Assembly (NCBI RefSeq): GCF_000341105.1
Contig: NZ_ANBB01000001.1
Coordinates: 1-64,000, forward strand
Length of the DNA stretch: 64,000 nt
Reading direction: 5' to 3'
Origin: Nocardiopsis potens DSM 45234
GTDB lineage: Bacteria; Actinomycetota; Actinomycetes; Streptosporangiales; Streptosporangiaceae
Part shown: in pieces, positions 51,105 to 59,042 of the stretch
How positions within the stretch are numbered: position 1 is the first letter of the stretch
Layout of the letters: each line of letters begins with the position of its first letter
Notes under the pieces: generated by a model
The model's database searches: none
What the model was told of the DNA's origin: nothing
What the model saw: only the letters and a program-made list of their open reading frames with translations
Position numbers and translations under genes: made by a program

Positions 51105-52730
51105 TCACATCCTGAAGACGCCGTAGCCCACGGGCTCCAGCGGTGCGCGGCGGGCGGCCGACAGGCCCAGGCCGAGCACGGTGCGGGTGTCCGCGGGGTC
51201 GATCACGCCGTCGTCCCACAGCCGGGCGGTGGAGTAGTAGGGCTCGCCCTGCTCCTCGTACTGCTCGCGGATGGGCGCCTTGAAGCCCTCCTCCGCCTCG
51301 GCGGGCCACTCCTCACCGCGGGCGGCCATCTGGTCGCGGCGCACCGTGGACAGCACCGAGGCGGCCTGCTCGCCGCCCATCACCGAGATCCGGGCGTTGG
51401 GCCACATCCACAGGAACCGGGGCGAGTAGGCGCGGCCGCACATGCTGTAGTTGCCGGCGCCGAACGAGCCGCCGATGACCACGGTGAACTTGGGGACCCG
51501 GGCGCAGGAGACGGCGGTGACCATCTTCGCGCCGTGCTTGGCGATGCCGCCGGCCTCGTAGTCGCGGCCGACCATGAACCCGGAGATGTTCTGCAGGAAC
51601 ACCAGCGGGATGGAGCGGCGGTCGCACAGCTCGATGAAGTGCGCGCCCTTCATCGCCGACTCGGCGAACAGGATGCCGTTGTTGGCGACGATGCCGACCG
51701 GGTGGCCGTGCAGGTGCGCGAAGCCGGTCACCAGGGTGGAGCCGTACTCGGCCTTGAACTCGGTGAACTCGCTGGCGTCGACGATGCGGCCGATCACCTC
51801 GCGCACGTCGTAGGGGGTGCGGGTGTCGGTCGGCACGATGCCGTACAGCTCGCCGGGGTCGAGCGCGGGCGGACGGGACTCGCGCCGCTCCCAGGCGGGC
51901 TCGGGGCGCGGGCCCAGGGTGCCGGCGATGCCGCGGACGATGGACAGCGCGTGCGCGTCGTCGTCGGCGAGGTGGTCGGTGACCCCGGAGACGCGCGAGT
52001 GCAGGTCGCCGCCGCCCAGCTCCTCGGCGGTGACCACCTCGCCGGTGGCGGCCTTCACCAGCGGCGGCCCGCCGAGGAAGATGGTGCCCTGCTCGCGGAC
52101 GATGACCGCCTCGTCGCTCATCGCCGGGACGTAGGCGCCGCCGGCGGTGCACGAGCCCAGCACCGCGGCCAGCTGCGGGATGCCCAGCCGGGACATGGTG
52201 GCCTGGTTGTAGAAGATCCGGCCGAAGTGCTCGCGGTCCGGGAACACCTCGTCCTGCATGGGCAGGAACGCGCCGCCGGAGTCCACCAGGTAGACGCAGG
52301 GCAGCCGGTTGTGCAGCGCCACCTCCTGGGCGCGCAGGTGCTTCTTCACCGTCATCGGGTAGTAGGTGCCGCCCTTGACGGTGGCGTCGTTGGCGACGAT
52401 GACGGCCTCGCGCCCGGCGATCCGGCCCACGCCGGTGATGATGCCCGCGGCGGGGGCGTCGCCGCCGTCCTCGCCGTACAGGCCCCAGGCGGCGAGCGGG
52501 GACAGCTCCAGGAACGGCGACCCGGGGTCGAGGACGGCCCGGACCCGGTCCCGGGGGAGGAGCTTGCCGCGTTCGACGTGGCGGATGCGGGTCTTCTCCG
52601 GGCCGCCGAGCGAGGTCTCGGCGATCCGCTCCCGGAGCCGGGCGGCGAGGGCCCTGTTGGCCTCGGCGTTCGCGGCGAACGCGGCGGAGCCGGTGTCGAC
52701 CGCGGAGGAGAGCGCGGGTGCCCTGCTCAT
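51105..52730 (-). CDS. acyl-CoA carboxylase beta subunit (methylcrotonyl-CoA carboxylase type)
   Basis: A 541-residue carboxyltransferase and first gene of the operon. Both crotonase-like halves are present: [43 protein letters not shown] and [16 protein letters not shown], then [23 protein letters not shown] and [39 protein letters not shown]. The last segment, with Met-Trp-Pro-Asn, is typical for methylcrotonyl-CoA or geranyl-CoA carboxylases rather than acetyl- or propionyl-CoA carboxylases. ATG 52730 has AAGAGGGG upstream. The promoter region holds two TetR-type operators. Confidence 0.92.
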   Translation of the reverse strand: MSRAPALSSAVDTGSAAFAANAEANRALAARLRERIAETSLGGPEKTRIRHVERGKLLPRDRVRAVLDPGSPFLELSPLAAWGLYGEDGGDAPAAGIITGVGRIAGREAVIVANDATVKGGTYYPMTVKKHLRAQEVALHNRLPCVYLVDSGGAFLPMQDEVFPDREHFGRIFYNQATMSRLGIPQLAAVLGSCTAGGAYVPAMSDEAVIVREQGTIFLGGPPLVKAATGEVVTAEELGGGDLHSRVSGVTDHLADDDAHALSIVRGIAGTLGPRPEPAWERRESRPPALDPGELYGIVPTDTRTPYDVREVIGRIVDASEFTEFKAEYGSTLVTGFAHLHGHPVGIVANNGILFAESAMKGAHFIELCDRRSIPLVFLQNISGFMVGRDYEAGGIAKHGAKMVTAVSCARVPKFTVVIGGSFGAGNYSMCGRAYSPRFLWMWPNARISVMGGEQAASVLSTVRRDQMAARGEEWPAEAEEGFKAPIREQYEEQGEPYYSTARLWDDGVIDPADTRTVLGLGLSAARRAPLEPVGYGVFRM

Positions 52731-52743
52731 CGATTCCCCTCTT

Positions 52744-52761
52744 GGTTAATGACCGCTAACA
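52744..52761. promoter_or_regulatory. operator 1 of the acyl-CoA operon (TetR type)
   Basis: GGTTAATGACCGCTAACA shares the half-site TGTTA/ATTAAC pattern with operator 2 and lies just upstream of the beta-subunit start. It is less symmetric than operator 2. Confidence 0.6.
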
Positions 52762-52768
52762 TGGCTGA

Positions 52769-52786
52769 TGTTAATGATGATTAACA
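52769..52786. promoter_or_regulatory. operator 2 of the acyl-CoA operon (TetR type)
   Basis: TGTTAATGATGATTAACA is a near-perfect palindrome (arms extend to GATGTTAAT/ATTAACATC at 52767-52788). It is centred 25 bp from operator 1, between the divergent operon and TetR gene. Confidence 0.75.
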
Positions 52787-52888
52787 TCGGTGTCCAGGGT
52801 CACACCGGCCGGCGGCGGTACGATTCCGCCCCGGTGCCCCTGGCCGGGGCGGGACCGGCGGAGGCCGGGGAGGACGAGGGGAGCGCCG

Positions 52889-53479
52889 ATGGCCAACCGG
52901 GTCGCCGGAGCGCGCCGCGCGGAGATCCTGCGCGCGGCGGCCGAACTGTTCGCGGCGCGCGGCTACCACGGCGCCTCGATCGAGGACCTGGGGCGCGCGG
53001 TGGGCACCAGCGGCCCCGCGCTCTACCGGCACTTCCCGGGCAAGGAGGCGCTGCTCGGCGCGATGCTGCTGGACATCAGCGAGCGGCTGGCCGCGCAGGG
53101 CGCCGAGCTGGCCGCCGCGGCCGCCGGGCCCGGCGCCGCGCTGGACGCCCTGCTCCGCGGGCACATCGACTTCGCGCTGAACGAGCCGGCCCTGATCACC
53201 GTGCACGACCGCGAACTCGGCAACGTCCCCGATCCGGACCGCCGCCGGATCCGCAGCCTGCAGCGCGGCTACACCGAGCGGTGGGTCGCGGTCCTGGCGG
53301 AGCTGCGCCCCGGCGTCCCCGCGGAGACCCTGCGGGCCGGCGTGCACGCGGTCTTCGGGCTGCTCAACTCCACCCCGCACAGCGCGGGCCGGCTCGCCCC
53401 GGAGCGGATGTCGGCGCTGCTGTTCCGGATGGGCCGGGCCGCCCTGCTCTCCGCCGCGGAGGACGCGCCCGCCGGCTGA
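52889..53479 (+). CDS. TetR-family regulator divergent from the acyl-CoA operon
   Basis: A 196-residue repressor with an N-terminal helix-turn-helix (ARGYHGASIEDLGRAVGTSGPALYRHF, about residues 21-47) and an AcrR-type ligand domain. Position and the two palindromes in the intergenic gap indicate that it controls the carboxylase/dehydrogenase operon and possibly itself, probably in response to an acyl-CoA. GAGGGG 7 bases before ATG 52889 fixes the start; a longer frame from 52790 would run through the operator region and is unlikely. Confidence 0.88.
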   Translation: MANRVAGARRAEILRAAAELFAARGYHGASIEDLGRAVGTSGPALYRHFPGKEALLGAMLLDISERLAAQGAELAAAAAGPGAALDALLRGHIDFALNEPALITVHDRELGNVPDPDRRRIRSLQRGYTERWVAVLAELRPGVPAETLRAGVHAVFGLLNSTPHSAGRLAPERMSALLFRMGRAALLSAAEDAPAG

Positions 53480-53503
53480 GCACTCCCGCCCCGCCCCCGA
53501 CCC

Positions 53504-55081
53504 CGATGACCTCGGCGCTGCGGCCCTATCGGAGGCCCTATCGGAGCGGGTGGTTTCCAGTGTCCGCTGCAACACCGCCCACCAGAGGATCAGAGGGGAG
53601 GGGGACCGGCCGGTCGGTCGGGCGCGGCGCATCGCGGAGCGAAGGTTCAAGACGGGCGGCGACGGCGGAGGTAGGGGCGGGGCGGAGGCGATCGCCCGGG
53701 CGCGGCGTTCCACGGGGCGGGGGTTCAAGCGGGCGGCGAGGGCGGGAGGGGGACCGGCCGGTCGGGCGCGGCGCATCGCGGAGCGAAGGTCCAGACGGGC
53801 GGCGACGGCGGCGGTAGGGGCGGGGCCGGGCGCCTCACCCGGGCGCGGCGCCCCACGGGGCCGGGGTTCAGGCAGGCGGCGACGGCGGCAGCGAGGGGAC
53901 CGGCCGGCCGGTCGGGCGCGGCGCCCCGCAGAGCGAAGGTCCAGACGGGCGGCGACGGCAGCGGTAGGGACGGGGCCGGGCGCCTCACCCGGGCGCGGCG
54001 CCTCACGGGGCGGGGGTTCAAGCGGACGGCGGGGGCGGGGAGGGGGCCGGGCGCCGCGTTCACCGGCCAGCTTCGGCACGTGCTCCCACCGGGGGTGGTC
54101 ATATCCCGTATGCCGGGTTTTCGGCGAGGGTCGGGCAGGGGTGGGGGCGCCCTGCGCACTGCGAGAGCACCCCGATGACATCTACCAGCGAGTAGTAATC
54201 CCTGAGGCCCCCGTCGCCCTCTCCCTGGTCACCCAGAGTGGCCAAGGCGGGCCCTCCTGGCAGGGCAAAAGCGACATCTCGCCCCCGTACCGCCCCTTCC
54301 CGGGTTCCGGCCCCCTGCATCCCGATCTTCCGGGCGGCTCGAACCCCCGAACACCGGCCCGATCAGGGCGATTCAGGCCTCCCGGGGGCCGATCCGGGCC
54401 GGGATGCGCGCCCGGGAATCCCCGGGGTGCTCTCGCGGTGCGCAGGGCGCCCTACCCTGCCATCACCCTCCGTATTCACCCAGGTCAGGGAGGTGCGGTG
54501 GTTGCCCGGCAGCCGGCCCCGGCGCCCGAGGCAACGCGGGAACGGCGAACCCGCCACCCCGGCCCACCCCGACCGCCCCCACCCGCTCTGCCGCACCCGA
54601 CCGACCGGCCGGTGCCCACCACCGCCCTCGCCGCCTGCTTGAACCCTCACCTCGTGGAGCTCGCGCCCGGCCGGAGCGCCCGGCCACGCCCCTACCGCTG
54701 CCGTCGCCGCCCGTCTTGACCTCCGCTCCGCGAGACGCCGCACTCGACCGACCGGCCGGTCCCCACCGCCGCCGTCGCCGCCGGTCTGAACCTTCGCTCC
54801 GCGAGGCGCCGCGCCCGGGCGACCGCCTCCGCCCCGCCCCCACCGCTGCCGTCGCCGCTGCTTGAACCTTCGCTCCGCGATGCGCCGCGCCCGACCGACC
54901 GGCCGGTCCCCCTCCCGCCCTCGCCGCCCGCTTGAACCTCCGCCCCGTGGGGCGTCGCGCTCGGGTGAGGCGCTCGGTCGGGGCACTTCCGGCCCCTCAC
55001 CCCTCGCCCCTCCCGGGTTCCTCGTTACAACGGCCACTTGACGGCAAGCGCTCTGACCGGGCCGCAGCGCCGAGGTCATCG
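53504..55081. repeat. complete 1.58-kb concentric inverted repeat element
   Basis: The two ends, 53504-53524 and 55061-55081, are perfect 21-bp inverted repeats. Inside lie six repeat units in reverse orientation (53645 to 54015, spacing 66-78 bp), the 306-bp core (54146-54451), and five units in forward orientation (54638, 54715, 54786, 54861, 54931). The centre of the whole (54292) and of the core (54298) nearly coincide. All reading frames are low-complexity Arg/Ala/Pro/Gly, differ between copies and lack ribosome binding sites, so it is taken as non-coding. It sits exactly between the TetR stop (53479) and the next gene's stop (55164). Confidence 0.85.
54146..54451. mobile_element. 306-bp MITE-like core, second copy
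   Basis: Arms 54146-54173 and 54424-54451 pair in 27 of 28 positions. It is the reverse-oriented relative of 72-376. The better arm pairing suggests a younger or maintained copy. Confidence 0.65.
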
Positions 55082-55163
55082 CGTGCTGGGGCGCGGGGGG
55101 CCGAGGAAAGGGAAAAGGCCGGCGGCCGGCCCGCGGAGCGCGAGCCGGCCGCCGGTTCCCGGT

Positions 55164-55667
55164 TCAGCCCCGACCGGGAGCCGCCGGGGCGGACTCCACG
55201 TCCAGGAGCTTCTTCTCCGCGGCCAGGTCGCAGAGGCGCTCGACCTCGGCGTCCACGCTCGCGGCCGGGGCCGCCTGCGGGCTGCCGGGCGGAACCTCGG
55301 AGGTCTCGCCGGGAGCCCCGGGCAGCGGCGCCCCCTCTTCCGCGGGGACCTCCGCAGGGACTTCCGCGGGCGCCTCGCCGGGGCCTTCGGGGAGCTCCGC
55401 GGGGGCCTCCCCGGGGGCCTCGGGCAGCTGCCCCTCCGGGGGCTTCGGCTCGGGGTCCTGGGCTCCGGCCACCGGGTTCTCCGGCGGGCTCGCCGCGGAC
55501 CCGGTGCTCTCCTGGGCGCCGCTCCCGGCGGCCGCGCAGACCGCGGCGATGGCTTCGCGCAGTTCGGGGTCGGGCGGCGCGGCGGCCGCCGCGGAGGAGG
55601 CGAACCCCGCTCCGACGAGACCACCGGTCATGAGGACGACGGCCGCCGCCTTGCTGGCACGGTGCAT
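55164..55667 (-). CDS. secreted Pro/Ala/Glu-rich protein
   Basis: A 167-residue predicted exported protein. The signal peptide (MHRASKAAAVVLMTGGLVGA then GFASSAAAAAP) is clear. The mature part begins with a short helix carrying one cysteine (IAAVCAAAG), continues as a low-complexity stretch with repeated PGEAPAE and VPAEVPAEE, and ends with a second helix with one cysteine (ASVDAEVERLCDLAAEKKLL). The layout suggests an extended spacer between two small helical ends that could be joined by a disulfide. I do not recognise the family. GGAAGGAAAG before ATG 55667 supports the start. It is divergent from the NDH-2 gene. Confidence 0.7.
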   Translation of the reverse strand: MHRASKAAAVVLMTGGLVGAGFASSAAAAAPPDPELREAIAAVCAAAGSGAQESTGSAASPPENPVAGAQDPEPKPPEGQLPEAPGEAPAELPEGPGEAPAEVPAEVPAEEGAPLPGAPGETSEVPPGSPQAAPAASVDAEVERLCDLAAEKKLLDVESAPAAPGRG

Positions 55668-56022
55668 GGTCTTTCCTTCCTCGGGTCGACGACGTCTCGC
55701 CCGGTCTCGGGGCCCGGCGTTCACGGGGACGACGGGATCCCGAGCCGTCGATCACGCTCTGGTGCACAAGCCTAACTATCTGTGATTTCTCTCAGGGTCA
55801 GCGCCACACGGGCGCCGGATATCGGAATCCGGGCGGAAGGCAAATCCCCGGCCAAAGGAGGGCCTGGTCCGGGCGCGTCCCCGGGGCGCCGGCCCCGCCC
55901 GGGGCTACGTTTGGGGCAAGGCGGACCGGGCAGCCCGTCCCTGAGACGGGGCCGCCGCGTCGGCGCCTGCCGCCGGGCGGACGCCGGGGCGGTGCCGGGC
56001 GGCCGAAGGGGGAGGTACGACC
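55668..56022. other. divergent intergenic region before NDH-2
   Basis: No gene is seen. A short A+T-rich run at 55770-55800 (CCTAACTATCTGTGATTTCT) is the probable promoter zone for one or both divergent genes. Confidence 0.4.
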
Positions 56023-57390
56023 ATGGCACGTCCCAGTACGGCACGTCCGAGGATCGTGGTGATCGGCGCCGGGTTCGCCGGCCTGCACACGCTGCGCAGG
56101 CTGGAGCGGCGCGTCCCGCGCGGAGCGGCCGAGATCGTCCTCGTCGCTCCCAACGACTACATGCTCTACAGCCCGCTGCTCCCGCAGGTGGCGTCCGGGC
56201 TGCTCACGCCGCAGTCGGTGGCGGTGTCGCTGAACCGGGTGCTGCGCCGCACCCGGATGGTGCCCGGAACCGCGGTGGGGGTGGACACCGAGGAGCGGGT
56301 GGTGGTGATCGAGAAGATCAACGGCGAGTTCACCCACCAGCGCTACGACCGCCTGGTGCTGGCGCCCGGCAGCCTCACCCGGGCCTTCGACATCCCGGGG
56401 CTCCGCGACCACGCCTTCGGCAACAAGAACCTCGCCGAGGCGGTGGTCCTCCGCGACCACGTGCTGGCCCAGCTGGAGCTGGCCAACGCCAGCCACGACC
56501 CGGTGGAGCGGGAGGAGCGCTGCCGGTTCATCGTGGTGGGCGGCGGCTACAGCGGCACCGAGACGGCGGCCGCGCTGGAGCGGCTCACCCAGGACATGGC
56601 GCGCCGCTACCCGGAGCTGCGCCCGCTGATCAGCTGGCACCTGGTCGACGTCGCCCCGCACATCCTGCCCGAGCTCGGCCCCAAGCTCGGCGACGAGGCG
56701 CTGGACCTGCTGCGCGGCATGGGCATCGAGGTCAAGCTGGGGGTCTCGGTCAAGGAGGTCACCGAGACCCGGGTGACGCTGACCGACGGCCGGGTGCTGC
56801 CCTGCCGCACCCTCATCTGGACCGCGGGGACCACGCCCAGTCCGCTGATGGGCGGGCTCGGCGGCGAGGTGGACCGGGGTCGGCTGGTGGTCGGCCCGGA
56901 CATGGCCGCGCCGGGTCTGCCCGGGGTCTTCGCGCTGGGCGACGGGGCGGCCGTCCCCGACCTGTCCAGGGAGGAGGGGCGGTACTGCCCGCCCACCGCG
57001 CAGTACGCGCAGCGGCAGGGGGCGGTCGCCGCGGACAACGTCGTCTCCTCGCTGCTCGGCCGCCCGCTGCACGAGTTCCACCACAAGGACCTGGGGCTCG
57101 TCGTCGACCTGAGCGGCAAGGACGCGCTGGCCCGGCCGCTGGGCTACGAGCTGACCGGGCTGCCGGCGCTCGGCGTGACCCGCGCCTACCACCTGATGGC
57201 GGTCCCCTCGGCGCCGTCCCGGGCCCGGGTGCTGGCCAACTGGGCGATCGACACCCTGCTCGGCGGGGAGGTCGCCCGCCTCGGCTTCCACCACGGCAAG
57301 CCGTCGGCCTTCGTCGACATCGAACAGGACCACTACCTGGCGGCCGACGCGGTCAAGAAGGAGGCCGCCCGGCTGACCCGGGGCGAGTGA
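56023..57390 (+). CDS. ndh: type II NADH dehydrogenase (NDH-2)
   Basis: A 455-residue FAD/NAD(H) flavoprotein. The first dinucleotide motif is VVIGAGFAGLHTLRRLE (FAD, from residue 12), the second VVGGGYSGTETAAALE (NADH, from about residue 169). YMLYSPLLPQVASG and the late FALGDGAAVPD with CPPTAQYAQRQG are typical of NDH-2. It passes electrons from NADH to menaquinone at the inner face of the membrane without pumping protons. Membrane attachment by a C-terminal amphipathic part is usual; here the segment GVTRAYHLMAVPSAPSRARVL fits. GGGGAGG precedes ATG 56023. Confidence 0.9.
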   Translation: MARPSTARPRIVVIGAGFAGLHTLRRLERRVPRGAAEIVLVAPNDYMLYSPLLPQVASGLLTPQSVAVSLNRVLRRTRMVPGTAVGVDTEERVVVIEKINGEFTHQRYDRLVLAPGSLTRAFDIPGLRDHAFGNKNLAEAVVLRDHVLAQLELANASHDPVEREERCRFIVVGGGYSGTETAAALERLTQDMARRYPELRPLISWHLVDVAPHILPELGPKLGDEALDLLRGMGIEVKLGVSVKEVTETRVTLTDGRVLPCRTLIWTAGTTPSPLMGGLGGEVDRGRLVVGPDMAAPGLPGVFALGDGAAVPDLSREEGRYCPPTAQYAQRQGAVAADNVVSSLLGRPLHEFHHKDLGLVVDLSGKDALARPLGYELTGLPALGVTRAYHLMAVPSAPSRARVLANWAIDTLLGGEVARLGFHHGKPSAFVDIEQDHYLAADAVKKEAARLTRGE

Positions 57391-57534
57391 AAGCCCGGCG
57401 GGAAGGCGGTGCCCGAGGCCGCCCCCCGACCGGAGGCCGGCTCCGCGCTGCCGCACGGACTATGGGTCCCCGTCCGCACCGGAGCCGGCCCTGAGAGGGA
57501 CCCGTGCGCCTGCTCCGCGCGGGCGGGAACGGAG

Positions 57535-57559
57535 GAGGGAGGGGCCCCGCCCCTCCCTC
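57535..57559. terminator. bidirectional terminator between ndh and copZ
   Basis: A perfect 10-bp purine/pyrimidine stem (57535-57544 with 57550-57559) and 5-base loop lie between convergent genes. Confidence 0.65.
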
Positions 57560-57583
57560 TCTCCCACTTCCCTGCTGCGGGAC

Positions 57584-57790
57584 TCAGCCGGCGATCTCGT
57601 AGCCGGCCTCGTCGATCGCGGCCTTGAGCCGCTCGTCCGGGATCGGCTCGCTGCTCGCGATGTCCACCCGGCCGCTGCCGAGGTCGACCTCGACGGAGGT
57701 GACCCCGGGGATCTCCGAGACCTCCTCCTTCACCGAGCGGACGCAGTGCTCGCAGGTCATGCCGGTGACCGTGATGGTGGTGGCTGCCAC
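57584..57790 (-). CDS. copZ: CopZ-like copper chaperone (heavy-metal-associated domain)
   Basis: A 68-residue single HMA domain protein with the metal site GMTCEHC (Cys13, Cys16) and the beta-alpha-beta pattern (TITVTGM, VRSVKEEVSEIPGVTSVEVDL, ERLKAAIDEAGYEIAG). Such proteins bind Cu(I) in the cytosol and hand it to an exporting P-type ATPase. No such ATPase gene is in the window. GTG 57790 follows GGAGG at 6 bases. It lies 49 bp behind the CsoR gene on the same strand, so the two are probably one copper-responsive unit. Confidence 0.9.
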   Translation of the reverse strand: MAATTITVTGMTCEHCVRSVKEEVSEIPGVTSVEVDLGSGRVDIASSEPIPDERLKAAIDEAGYEIAG

Positions 57791-57839
57791 TGGCGGCCTC
57801 CCTTTCCGTTGCCGTCTGCCTGGTATCGGGGCCCTTCGA

Positions 57840-58127
57840 TCAGGAGCGCACCAGGCGCGCGATCGCCTCGGAGGCCTCGCGCACCTTCTCATCGGCCTCC
57901 TCGCCGCCGCTGGCGACGGCGTGCCCGACACAGTGCTTGAGGTGCTCGTCGAGCATGGAGAGGGCGAAAGAGCGCAGCGCCTTGTTCACCGCGGCGGTCT
58001 GGGTGAGGATGTCGATGCAGTACTCGTCCTCCTCGACCATCCGCTGCAAGCCCCGGACCTGGCCTTCGATCCTGCGCAGCCGGTTGATGTGGCTCTGCTT
58101 GTCGTCGTGGTAGCCGTAGGTCGCCAT
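57840..58127 (-). CDS. csoR: CsoR-family copper-sensing repressor
   Basis: A 95-residue all-helical repressor. The Cu(I) ligands are Cys37 (EDEYCIDIL), His62 and Cys66 (DEHLKHCVGH), the exact C-H-C set of CsoR, and RRIEGQVRGLQRM is the family hallmark. Copper binding releases it from its operator and allows expression of the copper genes. ATG 58127 is chosen since GGGGAG lies 7 bases upstream; the longer frames from 58163 or 58166 would make the start overlap the operator. The next gene, copZ, would be co-regulated. Confidence 0.92.
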   Translation of the reverse strand: MATYGYHDDKQSHINRLRRIEGQVRGLQRMVEEDEYCIDILTQTAAVNKALRSFALSMLDEHLKHCVGHAVASGGEEADEKVREASEAIARLVRS

Positions 58128-58165
58128 CCGGGTGCTCCCCTGGTCTTCTGGTTCCGCAGCCATCA

Positions 58166-58188
58166 ATATACCCCCTGCCGGTATATAA
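58166..58188. promoter_or_regulatory. CsoR operator
   Basis: TATACC-CCCTGCC-GGTATA is an inverted repeat with the C-run/TA-rich layout of CsoR sites, directly upstream of csoR. Confidence 0.75.
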
Positions 58189-58317
58189 CCACCGGCGGTT
58201 CGCCGGGATTCCCGGCGGCGCCCGCCGGGGACGCGGACGAGGGGCGCCCCGCGGACGGGGCACCCCTCGAGTATCGGGGCAGAACGGGCCGGGTGGAACA
58301 GAGCCGCCGCGCGGCCG

Positions 58318-58977
58318 CTACCGCTCCGGCGGCCGCTGGCCGTAGCCGCCGATCCGCGCGCCCACCTCGGCCATCTCCTCGGCGGACAGCGCCCGGAAGG
58401 GGCGGCCCGCGCCCAGCACCCGCAGCGAGACCTCGCACAGCCACTCCAGGTGCCGCGCGCGCTCCAGGGCCTGGCCCAGGTCGGCGCCGACGGTCACCGC
58501 GCCGTGGTTGCCCAGCAGGCAGCCGCCGGCCCCCTCCAGCGCGTCGGCCGCGGCCCCGGCCAGCTCGGCGGAGCCGTAGGGGGCGTAGCCGACCACCGGC
58601 ACCCGGCCGCCGAACAGCGCCAGGTAGTAGTGGACCGGCGGGACCTCCTCCACCAGGACCGACAGCGCCGCGGCCGAGGGGGAGTGGGTGTGCACCACCG
58701 CGCGGGCCCCGGTCCGGGCGTAGACCTCCAGGTGCATGCCCATCTCGCTGGTCGGCGCCAGCGGCGCGTCCACCGCCGTCCCGTCCTGCCGGTGCAGCCC
58801 GACCAGGTCCGGGGTCATCGCCGCGTAGTCCAGGCCGCTGGGGGTGACGGCGACCAGCGCGTCCTCCCCGGCGCCGGTGCGCACGCTCACGTTGCCCGCG
58901 GTCCCGACCACCAGCCCTTCGGCCACCAGTGTCCGGGCCGCGTCCACCACCGCCCGCCGCTCCTGCTCGCAGCGCAT
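58318..58977 (-). CDS. class II aldolase, L-fuculose-phosphate aldolase-like
   Basis: A 219-residue zinc-dependent aldolase. Conserved points are GTAGNVSVR and TPSGLDYAAM (phosphate binding), the catalytic glutamate in PTSEMGMHLEVY, the zinc histidines in VVHTHSPSA and the third in LLGNHGAVTVG. It should cleave a ketose 1-phosphate into dihydroxyacetone phosphate and an aldehyde (lactaldehyde or glycolaldehyde). The adjoining FGGY kinase (66 bp upstream in the same direction) would supply that phosphate ester. GGAGG 5 bases before ATG 58977 fixes the start. Confidence 0.88.
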   Translation of the reverse strand: MRCEQERRAVVDAARTLVAEGLVVGTAGNVSVRTGAGEDALVAVTPSGLDYAAMTPDLVGLHRQDGTAVDAPLAPTSEMGMHLEVYARTGARAVVHTHSPSAAALSVLVEEVPPVHYYLALFGGRVPVVGYAPYGSAELAGAAADALEGAGGCLLGNHGAVTVGADLGQALERARHLEWLCEVSLRVLGAGRPFRALSAEEMAEVGARIGGYGQRPPER

Positions 58978-59042
58978 CGGCGCCTCCGTCCTCTCCGCCG
59001 CGGCGCCCGCGCGCCGGGCCGCTCGTCCTGTTCCGGTCCCGC

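Noticed and set aside
53550-55079. Possible CRISPR array from the regularly spaced units
   Set aside because: Spacing is 66-78 bp but the units themselves make up most of the length, the intervening sequences are also alike, and no cas genes are present.
58167-58260. A copper-exporting ATPase gene expected near copZ-csoR
   Set aside because: No P-type ATPase motif (DKTGT, CPC) occurs anywhere in the window.
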